A DNA stretch of 48,814 bases from Actinomycetota bacterium (GTDB lineage: Bacteria > Actinomycetota > Actinomycetes > Streptosporangiales > Streptosporangiaceae). Of this stretch, positions 42,389-48,814 are shown piece by piece. The stretch spans positions 1-48,814 of the forward strand of contig JAJPIV010000070.1 in the NCBI GenBank assembly GCA_021324595.1, written 5' to 3'. The notes under the pieces are model-generated. The model worked only from the letters and a program-made list of their open reading frames with translations, did no database searches and had not been told where the DNA came from. Position 1 is the stretch's first letter. Every line of letters begins with the position of its first letter. The position numbers and the translations under genes were made by a program.

Positions 42389-44689
42389 GTGCGCTACGTC
42401 GTGGTGGGCTGCGGGGCGATCGGCGGCACGGTCGCGGCCGGCCTGGCCAGGGACGGGCACGCCGTGCTGGCCTGCGATGCCAGCCCCGAGGTCGTCCGCG
42501 CGATCGGCGAGCGCGGCATCACGGTCACCGGGCCCGTCGAGCGATTCACGGCGCGGGTCGAAGCGGCGGTCACCCCGGACGCCCTGCCCGGGCGCATCGA
42601 CTGCCCGGTGCTGGTCGCGGTCAAGGCGCATCACACGCCGCGGGTCGCAAGGCTGCTGGCCGGCCGCCTGGCCGGCGACGCCTTCGTGGCCTCGCTGCAG
42701 AACGGGCTGAACGCGGACGTCCTGGCCGGCGCGGTCGGGCCGGGCCGGGTCGTCGCGGCGTGCGTGAACTTCGGCGCCGACGTGCTCGAGCCGGGGGTGG
42801 TGCGGCGCGGGAACCGGGCCACGTTCGTGATCGGCGAGCCGGACGGCACGGTGAGCGACCGGGTCCGCGCCCTCGCCGCCGACATCGCCGACGCCCGCCC
42901 GGCCGAGAACGTGCTCGGCTACGTCTGGGCCAAGGAGGCCTACGGCGCGATGCTCGCCGCGACCGCGGTGAGCGACCTGCCGATCGCCGACGCGCTTGCC
43001 GACCCGGCCTACGCCCTGCTGTTCACCGAGCTGGCCGCGCAGGTGCTCGCCCAGGCGCCGGTCCCGGCGGTGCCGCTCGACGGATTCGACCCGGCCGACA
43101 TCGCCGGGTCGCTCCCGCGCCTGGCGGAGCTCAACCGGCGGTCCGCCAAGACCCACTCGGGCATCTACCGGGACCTCGCCGTGCTGCGCCGCCCGACGGA
43201 GGCCGCGGCGGTGCTCGGCGGCCTGTCCGGCCCGCTGGTCCGCCGGGTGCTCGAGCTGATCGAGGCGATCGAGGCGGGGACGCGGACGTGCTGCCGGGCC
43301 AACCTGGACCTGCTGGCCGCCTACGAGCGCCTGGAGCGGCTCGGGCGGCCGCTCAACGCGGTCGCGGCCGTGATCGGCGCCCCGGCCCGGGCCTGGGCGC
43401 AAGCTGCCGGCCCGGCCGCGCCCGGGGCACCCGGCGGCCGGGGGCCGGGCGGCAGGGCACGCCCCGGGGGCCGCGACCTGCCGCTCGCCGGGCGGCCGGT
43501 CGCGGTCAAGGACATCATCGCGGTGGCCGGCGTCCCGACCCGCTGCGGCAGCCCCGCCAGCGATCCCGCGCCGGCGGCCGCCGACGCGGCGGTCGTGGCC
43601 AGGCTCCGCGCGGCGGGCGCGGAGGTCTTCGCGACCAGCCAGTGCCTGGAGTACGCGGCGGGGTTCGCCCACCCGGAGATCGGCGGCACCCGCAACCCCC
43701 GCGACCCGTCCCGGACCTCGGGCGGCTCCTCGGGCGGCTCCGCCGCGCTGGTCGCCGCCGGGGTGTGCGACCTGGCGATTGGCACCGACACCGGCGGGTC
43801 GGTCCGGATCCCGGCTGCCTACTGCGGGGTCACCGGGTTCAAGCCGAGCCGCGGGCTGGTCCCGGCGGACGGGGTGTTCCCCCTCTCGCCGCGCTGTGAC
43901 CACGTCGGCACGCTCACCGCCGGCGTGGCCGGCGCCGCCGAGCTGCTCGCGGTCCTGGCCGGGGACCGCGCCAGGCGGGCGGGCGGCGGGCGGGCGGGCG
44001 GCGCTCCCGCGGCCGGGCCGGCGTCCTACGGGGCCGCGGGTGGCAGGCGGGGGGACGGCCCGTTCACGCTGGGCCTGCTCACCGCCCAGCTCGCTGACCC
44101 TTCCGTGACCGCCGACGTGCGGGCGGCGATCTCTTCCGCGGTGGACGCGCTCGCGGCGGCGGGATGGCGGGTACGCGAGGTCCGCGCCCCCTGGCTGGGC
44201 CGGCTGCCGTGGTGGGAGCAGGTCCTGGCCGTGATCGTCGCCCGCGAGGCGCACCTGGTCCACGCGGGCCGGGACACGAGCCGCTACGCCGATGGCACCC
44301 GCGCGCTTCTGGAGATCGGCGCGTCGGTGACCGGCGAGCAGTTCGACCGGGCGGTCGCCGACCAGGCCGCGCTGGCCGCGGCGATCGACGAGTGCCTGGC
44401 CGGCGTGGACGCGCTCGCCGGGCCGACCGTGGGGTACCCCGCCCCGGAGCGCGACCCGCCGTTCGGCCTGGGCGACGACAACGCCGAGGGGCGGTTCACC
44501 GGGCCGTACAACCTCGGCGGGCACCCCGCGATCTCGCTGCCCGTACCGGCGGGCGGGCTGCCGGCCGGGCTCCAGCTCGCCGGGCCGCGCGGCGGGGATC
44601 TCGGCCTGCTCCGCGTCGCCGCCGCAGCCGAGCGGGTGCTCGGCCGGGCCGAGCCCCTCGCCGGCCAGCGCCCGGGATGGGCCGACTAG
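42389..44689 (+). CDS. Fusion: ketopantoate-reductase-like domain plus amidase-signature domain
   Basis: 766 residues. Residues 1-320 are PanE/ApbA-like: GCGAIGG at 8-13 for NAD(P)H, LVAVKAHHT at 75-83, SLQNGLN, and W180-A-K182 with the catalytic Lys, though the following Asn residues of PanE are Gly/Ala. Residues 360-766 are an amidase-signature enzyme with the full Ser-cisSer-Lys triad: K374 (VAVKDII), S447 (RTSGGSSGGSAAL), S471 (GTDTGGSVRIPAAY). A Gly/Pro/Ala linker joins them at 330-365. It would reduce a 2-oxo acid and hydrolyse an amide, perhaps of one substrate. GTG at 42389 has no ribosome site and probably a near-leaderless message. Each domain is slightly short. No single named family covers both. 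Confidence 0.85.
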   Translation: MRYVVVGCGAIGGTVAAGLARDGHAVLACDASPEVVRAIGERGITVTGPVERFTARVEAAVTPDALPGRIDCPVLVAVKAHHTPRVARLLAGRLAGDAFVASLQNGLNADVLAGAVGPGRVVAACVNFGADVLEPGVVRRGNRATFVIGEPDGTVSDRVRALAADIADARPAENVLGYVWAKEAYGAMLAATAVSDLPIADALADPAYALLFTELAAQVLAQAPVPAVPLDGFDPADIAGSLPRLAELNRRSAKTHSGIYRDLAVLRRPTEAAAVLGGLSGPLVRRVLELIEAIEAGTRTCCRANLDLLAAYERLERLGRPLNAVAAVIGAPARAWAQAAGPAAPGAPGGRGPGGRARPGGRDLPLAGRPVAVKDIIAVAGVPTRCGSPASDPAPAAADAAVVARLRAAGAEVFATSQCLEYAAGFAHPEIGGTRNPRDPSRTSGGSSGGSAALVAAGVCDLAIGTDTGGSVRIPAAYCGVTGFKPSRGLVPADGVFPLSPRCDHVGTLTAGVAGAAELLAVLAGDRARRAGGGRAGGAPAAGPASYGAAGGRRGDGPFTLGLLTAQLADPSVTADVRAAISSAVDALAAAGWRVREVRAPWLGRLPWWEQVLAVIVAREAHLVHAGRDTSRYADGTRALLEIGASVTGEQFDRAVADQAALAAAIDECLAGVDALAGPTVGYPAPERDPPFGLGDDNAEGRFTGPYNLGGHPAISLPVPAGGLPAGLQLAGPRGGDLGLLRVAAAAERVLGRAEPLAGQRPGWAD

Positions 44690-44705
44690 CCAGGAAGGAC
44701 AGCCG

Positions 44706-45683
44706 ATGACCACCACGTGCACCCGCCGCACCCTGGAGCTGGCCGGCCTGGACGTCCCGCTGATCGAGGCGGCCGGCGCGGCCGACGGCCCGCTGCTGAC
44801 CGTGATCGCCGGTGTCCACGGCTGCGAGTACGCGTCCATGGCCGGGGTGCGCCGATGGGCGGCGGGCCTGGCCGGGCGGGAACTGCGCGGCCGGGTCCGG
44901 GTGGTCCCGGTGCTCAACCTGCCGGCGTTCGAGGCGCGCAGCCCGTTCGTCGTGCCGCAGGACGGCAAGAACCTCAACCGCTGCTTTCCCGGCGACACGG
45001 CCGGGACGCTGGCCGACCGGCTCGCCCATGCGGCGTTCACCCAGCTCATCGCGGGCTCGGACGCGGTGGTCGATGCCCACGCCGGGGACCTGCCCGAGGC
45101 GCTGGAGCCGTTCGCCCTGTACGACGCCGGGCCCGCGGAGGATCGGGCGCTGGCGCTGGCGCTCGCCTACGGGCTCGGCTACGTGATCAGGCAGGAACCC
45201 GGGCCCGGCCGCGCCGTGGCGGGATCGACCAGCGCCGCGGCCGCGGAGGCTGGCATCCCGGCGATCATCGCCGAGGCGGGCGGATGCGGCCTGGTCGAGG
45301 CCGAGGCGGTGGCCCGGCACGTCCGCGGCCTGGACGGAGTGCTCGCCGCGCTCAGCATGACCGACGCCGCGACGGCCCCCGGCACCGCGACTGTCCCCGG
45401 CACCTCCCCCGTCCCCGGCACCTCCCCCGTCCCCGGCACCTCCCCCGTCCGGCTGAACCGGTTCATATGGCTGCGGTGCTCGTCCGGCGGCTGGTGGGAG
45501 CCCGCGGTGCGCCCCGGTGAGGAGGTCAGGCAGGGCCAGGTGCTCGGCACGGTGAGCACCCTCGACGGGGAGCGGGTACTGGAGACGATCCACGCGCCGA
45601 CGGCCGGGGTGCCGCTGTTCATCACCAGCTCCCCGGCCGTCGGCCCGGATGGCCTGCTCCTGGGCCTGGGCGCCGGATCCTAG
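44706..45683 (+). CDS. Succinylglutamate desuccinylase/aspartoacylase-family zinc deacylase
   Basis: 325 residues. Zinc site H38 and E41 (AGVHGCEYAS) with H125 (VDAHAG); NLPAFEARSPFVV and DGKNLNRCFPG are family motifs binding the carboxylate of the substrate; the general base is probably Glu in IIAEAGG near 205. A C-terminal beta domain (PAVRPGEEVRQGQVLGTV) follows after an 18-bp tandem repeat linker. Family reaction: release of a carboxylic acid from an N-acyl amino acid. ATG at 44706 has AGGAAGG six bases upstream and lies 16 bases after the fusion gene, so they form an operon. Together with the amidase it could dismantle an acylated amino-acid amide. Confidence 0.85.
   Translation: MTTTCTRRTLELAGLDVPLIEAAGAADGPLLTVIAGVHGCEYASMAGVRRWAAGLAGRELRGRVRVVPVLNLPAFEARSPFVVPQDGKNLNRCFPGDTAGTLADRLAHAAFTQLIAGSDAVVDAHAGDLPEALEPFALYDAGPAEDRALALALAYGLGYVIRQEPGPGRAVAGSTSAAAAEAGIPAIIAEAGGCGLVEAEAVARHVRGLDGVLAALSMTDAATAPGTATVPGTSPVPGTSPVPGTSPVRLNRFIWLRCSSGGWWEPAVRPGEEVRQGQVLGTVSTLDGERVLETIHAPTAGVPLFITSSPAVGPDGLLLGLGAGS
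45394..45447. repeat. Three perfect 18-bp tandem repeats
   Basis: Unit TCCCCGGCACCTCCCCCG, in frame within the deacylase gene, giving a Pro/Gly/Thr/Ser/Val-rich hinge between its catalytic and C-terminal domains. Confidence 0.9.
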
Positions 45684-45714
45684 GCCCCGGCGCCGGCCCG
45701 GCCTGCCGATCCGA

Positions 45715-46968
45715 TCACGGGTAGTTGACCGGGCTGCCCAGGCCGGTCACCAGGTCATAGCCGGTCCCCGCAGTGCAATCGGTGCCGCAGGTTCCGTTGG
45801 TGCCGCTGGTGATGTCCCGCAGGTTGGTCGCATAGCCGCCCGAGTAGATCGCCGCCGCGCCCTGCAGCGCCGTCGCCCCGGCGGCCGCCCCGGCCGCGAG
45901 GATGCCGGCCCAGTCCGGCGCGCCGACGCTGGTGCCGCCGATCGTGAACCAGCCCGACTGCCCCTGGTACGACGTGCTGTCGTACACCGAGACGCCGGTG
46001 TTGGGGTTGGCGTCGAACGAGACGTCGGGGATGCCGCGCATCCCGCCGGTCAGCGCCGAGATGCTCGTGGCGCCATAGACCGGTCCGCTGTAGCCGTTCT
46101 GCGTGGCGGGGATCGCCTCATAGGCGGAGATCCCGCCGCCCGAGCCCGACCAGGCCGTCTCCGACGTGAACCCGGCGCAGGAGGTGCCGCTGCACCCGTT
46201 CAGCGTCGTCCCGCCCACCGCGATCACCTTCGGTGACGCTGCGGGGTACTCGGCCCCGTGCCCGCTGTCTCCCGAGGAGGCGGTGTAGAAGGTGCCGGGA
46301 TGGGTCATGTCGGAGTCATAGGTCGTCTCGCCGCTCGACTCGCCGCCGCCCCAGCTCATCGAGACTTCCGTGGCGCCCAGGTTGTTCGCGTAGACGACCG
46401 CGCCGAACAGGTTGCTGTCGCTGTTGCTCGCCGCCTCGACCAGCACGATCTTGGCGGCGGGTGCCTCCGCGTGCGCCCATTCGATGTCGAGCGACTCCTC
46501 CAGCGCCCAGCCGCTGTTGGTCTTCGGCTTGCTGCCCTGGGCGTAGACCTGCTCGAAGCAGGGGCCCGACTGGCCGAGCGAGGTGCAGGTGGCCAGCTTG
46601 GCGTAACCGTACTGGGCGTTGAACGTGTTCAGGTCCGACAGCGCGTTCGGGTCGTGGTAGGCGTCCACGATCGCGATGATCTGCCCGGCTCCCGCGCCGG
46701 AGCTTGGCGACAGCCCGGACAGGTTGTAGACCGACGCGATCGCGCTCGGCGGCAGCCCGGTCGGCGTGCTCGACGTGACCCGGGGCCGGCCGTCCGGCAG
46801 GTGCCCGATCGTCTTCACGACGAGCGGCGGCGTGGCCATGCCCGCGCCGCGCGCCGCGCCGGCGGCGCGAGCCACAGGCGATGCCATCGCGCCCGCGGCG
46901 CCCGACGCGGCCGCGACCGCGAGCACTGCCGAGGCTCCCAGCATGCCCAGTCGTCTGGTCAAGCTCAT
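45715..46968 (-). CDS. Secreted S53 (sedolisin) serine-carboxyl protease
   Basis: 417 residues. Signal peptide at the start (LGASAVLAVAAASGAAGAMA). Catalytic Glu157 and Asp161 in ALEESLDIEW, oxyanion Asp234 in SSGDSG, nucleophile Ser347 in GGTSVGAP, and the C-terminal calcium loop around DITSGTNG and YDLVTGLGSP. These acid proteases usually carry a prodomain of about 180 residues; here the catalytic domain begins within about 65 residues of the start, so no Pro-kumamolisin domain is present. Four Cys pairs suggest disulfides. ATG at 46968 has AAGGGA eight bases before it, and a promoter is found at 47013-47041. It converges with the deacylase gene 31 bases away. Confidence 0.9.
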   Translation of the reverse strand: MSLTRRLGMLGASAVLAVAAASGAAGAMASPVARAAGAARGAGMATPPLVVKTIGHLPDGRPRVTSSTPTGLPPSAIASVYNLSGLSPSSGAGAGQIIAIVDAYHDPNALSDLNTFNAQYGYAKLATCTSLGQSGPCFEQVYAQGSKPKTNSGWALEESLDIEWAHAEAPAAKIVLVEAASNSDSNLFGAVVYANNLGATEVSMSWGGGESSGETTYDSDMTHPGTFYTASSGDSGHGAEYPAASPKVIAVGGTTLNGCSGTSCAGFTSETAWSGSGGGISAYEAIPATQNGYSGPVYGATSISALTGGMRGIPDVSFDANPNTGVSVYDSTSYQGQSGWFTIGGTSVGAPDWAGILAAGAAAGATALQGAAAIYSGGYATNLRDITSGTNGTCGTDCTAGTGYDLVTGLGSPVNYP

Positions 46969-47012
46969 GCATGTTCCCTTCTCATGGCCCGGCATCCCGG
47001 GCGCCTGAGCGA

Positions 47013-47041
47013 ATCATGATCAAGCATGACCAGGCGGTCAA
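47013..47041 (-). promoter_or_regulatory. Promoter of the sedolisin gene
   Basis: Minus strand: TTGACC (47036-47041), 17 bases, CATGAT (47013-47018), giving a leader of about 38 bases to the ATG at 46968. Confidence 0.55.
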
Positions 47042-47150
47042 GATAGAGTTTTGTTCCCATTTGAACGGACTCTGCCGGACGGGCCCGGTGGCGGGCGCGC
47101 ACAGGCGACGCGGGACGCGCAGGCTCCAGCGGGCGCGATCGGCCGTCCGG

Positions 47151-47504
47151 TCAGGAGGCCGTCGCTTCGGGCTCGCTCCCCGCGTGCGTCGCCTCGGCGA
47201 GGCGCTTGATGGCGGTGAGCCGCCGGTCCCAGTCGTCTGCCACCTGGGTCATCGCGTGCGCGGCGGCATAGAGGCGGGCGGGCACGACCCGGTAGCGGAC
47301 TTCACGCCCCAGCCGCCGGTGGCGCACCAGGCCGACGGCCTCGAGGACGGCCAGGTGCTTGCTGACCGCCTGGCGGGAGAAGGGAACCTCCGACGCCAGC
47401 GAGCTGGGCGTCGCCTCACCGTGGCGGACGAGGAGGTCCACGATGCGCCGCCGGGAGGGGTCAGCGACGGCGGACCAGAGCTCGTCGTCGGCCGGCTCGG
47501 TCAT
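47151..47504 (-). CDS. ArsR-family regulator
   Basis: 117 residues. Winged helix: SAVADPSRRRIVDLLVRHGE, SEVPFSRQAVSKHLAVLEAV and GLVRHRRLGREVRYRVVP. This is the ArsR subgroup that precedes or follows SRPBCC/AHSA1 genes, without the metal-binding Cys. ATG at 47504 overlaps the SRPBCC stop as ATGA, so it is the last gene of a three-gene operon and probably represses it through the palindrome at 48492-48508. Confidence 0.9.
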   Translation of the reverse strand: MTEPADDELWSAVADPSRRRIVDLLVRHGEATPSSLASEVPFSRQAVSKHLAVLEAVGLVRHRRLGREVRYRVVPARLYAAAHAMTQVADDWDRRLTAIKRLAEATHAGSEPEATAS

Positions 47505-47983
47505 CGCCCGGGCCTGCCGACGGCGGCCTGACGGGCCGACTCCGCGAGACGGCCGAGGTAGCGGGCCCAGCCGGCGCGATGCTCGTGCGCATAGCGGTCC
47601 GTGTCGGCCTTCGGCCAGCCGAGCATGGCGAGGCCGCGCTCGACGACGCGCAGGCGGGTCCGTGCGGCAGCCTCGGCGACCAGGGTGAACTCCACGACCA
47701 GCGAGTTCCCCGGGCGCGGGTCCGCATGCTCTGGATGGTTCCACCGGAAGGAGAAGCGGTGCGGGGGCTCGACCGCTTCCACCACCAGGGGCACGATGCG
47801 ACTGACCCCGCCGTCACACCGCGAGAACACGAGCCGGCCCTGTCCTCCCGGCCGGGCGTCGAGCTCGACCCGGTCGGCGAGCCACTGGGCGATCTGGTCC
47901 GCTTCGGTGATCGTGCGCCACACCACCTCGATCGGCGCCTCGATCACCACCTCGTGGCCGATCGAGCTGTCGTCGGTGCCCAT
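47501..47983 (-). CDS. SRPBCC (AHSA1-like) protein
   Basis: 160 residues. Helix-grip fold pattern: HEVVIEAPIEVVWRTITEAD, QIAQWLADRVELDARPGG, RFSFRWNHP and the long C-terminal helix (HRAGWARYLGRLAES). Members bind hydrophobic ligands or assist protein folding; the ligand is unknown. It lies four bases after the second SRPBCC gene and overlaps the ArsR gene. Confidence 0.85.
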   Translation of the reverse strand: MGTDDSSIGHEVVIEAPIEVVWRTITEADQIAQWLADRVELDARPGGQGRLVFSRCDGGVSRIVPLVVEAVEPPHRFSFRWNHPEHADPRPGNSLVVEFTLVAEAAARTRLRVVERGLAMLGWPKADTDRYAHEHRAGWARYLGRLAESARQAAVGRPGR

Positions 47984-47987
47984 CCGC

Positions 47988-48434
47988 TCATCCCCAGCTG
48001 CTGATCGGCATGTCGTCAGGCCATGGAGTCGCCGCGCCGCCCTCGAACCCTGACTTCAGGCCCAGCAGGAAGTAGGCCCACTTCGTGCTGCAGTGGTGCA
48101 GGAAGGGCCCAGCGTCTCGCCATCCGGCGTGGGTGAACAGCAAGTGCGTCTCCCCGCCGCCGTCGCGGAGCTCGAAGCTCAGATCGGTGTCCTGCCACTC
48201 GTCCGGGCCTTCCACGCAACGCCACCGCACCAGCGACGGCGGGACGAGCTCGCTCACCTCCATGACCGCGGCCGGCCTGGGGCCACCGAAGCCGAACGCC
48301 AGCCGCCCTCCTGGCCGGTCCTCGCCCTCGACGTCCCGTGTCCACCAGCCGGACAGCCCGGCCCTGGTGGCGACGGCGGCGTACACCTCGCCGATTGGCG
48401 CGCTGATCCCCACGTGATGCCGGATGTCAGCCAT
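47988..48434 (-). CDS. SRPBCC (AHSA1-like) protein
   Basis: 148 residues. IRHHVGISAPIGEVYAAVAT, GLSGWWTRDVEGEDRPGG, and the C-terminal helix FLHHCSTKWAYFLLGLK fit the AHSA1/START-like fold. ATG at 48434 follows GGAGGTGGTC; the in-frame start at 48464 lacks a ribosome site. First gene of the operon controlled by the palindromic promoter upstream. Confidence 0.85.
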   Translation of the reverse strand: MADIRHHVGISAPIGEVYAAVATRAGLSGWWTRDVEGEDRPGGRLAFGFGGPRPAAVMEVSELVPPSLVRWRCVEGPDEWQDTDLSFELRDGGGETHLLFTHAGWRDAGPFLHHCSTKWAYFLLGLKSGFEGGAATPWPDDMPISSWG

Positions 48435-48467
48435 GACCACCTCCGATGCCAACTCGATACGCAACCG

Positions 48468-48508
48468 ACGGTAGCAGGTTCTGAGGCGATGCGCAACTGA
48501 TAGTTGCG
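48468..48508 (-). promoter_or_regulatory. Promoter and operator of the SRPBCC/ArsR operon
   Basis: Minus strand: TTGCGC (48491-48496), 17 bases, TACCGT (48468-48473). The inverted repeat CGCAACT-GAT-AGTTGCG (48492-48508) covers the -35, and further GTTGCG/CAACT half-sites lie at 48450-48465, after the start of transcription. This fits autorepression by the ArsR protein of the operon. Confidence 0.6.
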
Positions 48509-48639
48509 AGTTGGCGGCCCGGCGGCCGCGGCCTCGCGCCGAGGCGCCGAAGGCGCGGCTGATCCATGGACTCAGAGCACCTAGAGCACTGATAGGCTAT
48601 GCAGCATCATGTCCGCAGCCAGCATCGACGGAGGCGGTA

Positions 48640-48814
48640 GTGCCCGACTTCATCCCGGGCGAAGCCAGGCAAGCCGACGCGCTCGAGGAACTCGCCGCGT
48701 GCTTCAACCCCGACCACTACCGGGCCACCCTGGTCACCCGGCCCGGCCAGCCCCCGTGCCTGACCGTCACCAACCGGCACGCCACCCTGCTCACCGAGGA
48801 CATCTACGCCGGCC
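48640..48814 (+). CDS. Unidentified protein, 5' part only
   Basis: The frame from GTG 48640 stays open to the window edge (58 codons). GGAGG stands five bases before it. The visible start is VPDFIPGEARQADALEELAA and continues with CFNPDHYRATLV, TRPGQPPCLTV and TNRHATLLTEDIYAG. The LTV.NRHA.LL.E pattern recalls short actinobacterial proteins encoded near XRE regulators and DUF397 genes; that is recollection, and the neighbour to the right is not visible. TAGGCT near 48592 may be its -10. Confidence 0.45.
   Translation, partial: MPDFIPGEARQADALEELAACFNPDHYRATLVTRPGQPPCLTVTNRHATLLTEDIYAG

Noticed and set aside
41128-43899. 923-codon plus-strand open frame across the binding-protein gene and the fusion gene start
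   Set aside because: It spans two real genes in the wrong frame or strand and has low-complexity Arg/Gly-rich composition.
42344-45049. 901-codon minus-strand open frame opposite the reductase-amidase fusion
   Set aside because: Antisense to a gene with intact catalytic motifs; composition is Arg/Gly/Pro-rich.

Overview
The window is very GC-rich chromosomal DNA (above 70 percent by eye) with GTG starts, GTGA/ATGA stop-start overlaps, an actinobacterial-type initiator tRNA, a mycothiol-type TIGR03086 protein, LytR-CpsA-Psr and PhoH/PIN proteins. This points to a soil-type actinomycete, perhaps near Streptosporangiales or Trebonia; that placement is a guess. No prophage, CRISPR array or intact insertion sequence is visible. 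The only mobile DNA is a pair of transposase fossils (about 823-1134).

Layout. 1-1332: end of a DinB-fold protein, a VOC protein, IS256 and IS3 fossils, tRNA-fMet. 1384-9051 (minus): a six-gene operon encoding a DUF5941-like membrane protein, a nucleotidyltransferase, an sn-glycerol-1-phosphate dehydrogenase homologue, a CDP-alcohol phosphotransferase, a family 2 glycosyltransferase and a GT-C-like membrane protein. An IspD/TarI-like cytidylyltransferase faces it, followed by another glycosyltransferase; together they look like a cell-envelope phospho-glycopolymer or lipid pathway. 11316-17686: PhoH-like ATPase, Z-prenyl diphosphate synthase, divergent ATP-type PEP carboxykinase, a ribbon-helix-helix-like protein with palindromes over its own start, and an NlpC/P60 hydrolase. 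17923-20438: YyaL-type protein and a Fur/Zur regulator.

20514-26981: a three-gene redox unit (small membrane protein, NapH-like polyferredoxin, ferredoxin/GltD/flavodoxin fusion) divergent from a response regulator and histidine kinase. 27004-31927: propeller lipoprotein and C39-like peptidase pair, a long perfect palindrome, and an ArsR-rhodanese regulator divergent from a truncated MBL-fold gene coupled to an MFS transporter. 32102-33601: LytR-CpsA-Psr protein.

33800-45683: the most coherent accessory system, with a complete Dpp/Opp peptide importer, an aspartylglucosaminidase-like Ntn hydrolase, an M55 D-aminopeptidase and a LacI regulator in one translationally coupled operon. Facing it are a ketopantoate-reductase/amidase fusion and a succinylglutamate-desuccinylase-like deacylase. 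I infer uptake and breakdown of an unusual amide or peptide. 45715-48814: secreted sedolisin without prodomain, two SRPBCC proteins with an ArsR regulator under a palindromic operator, and the start of an unidentified gene.

Recurring theme: several monocistronic or divergent genes lack a Shine-Dalgarno sequence and carry a -10-like hexamer six or seven bases before the start codon, suggesting leaderless transcripts.
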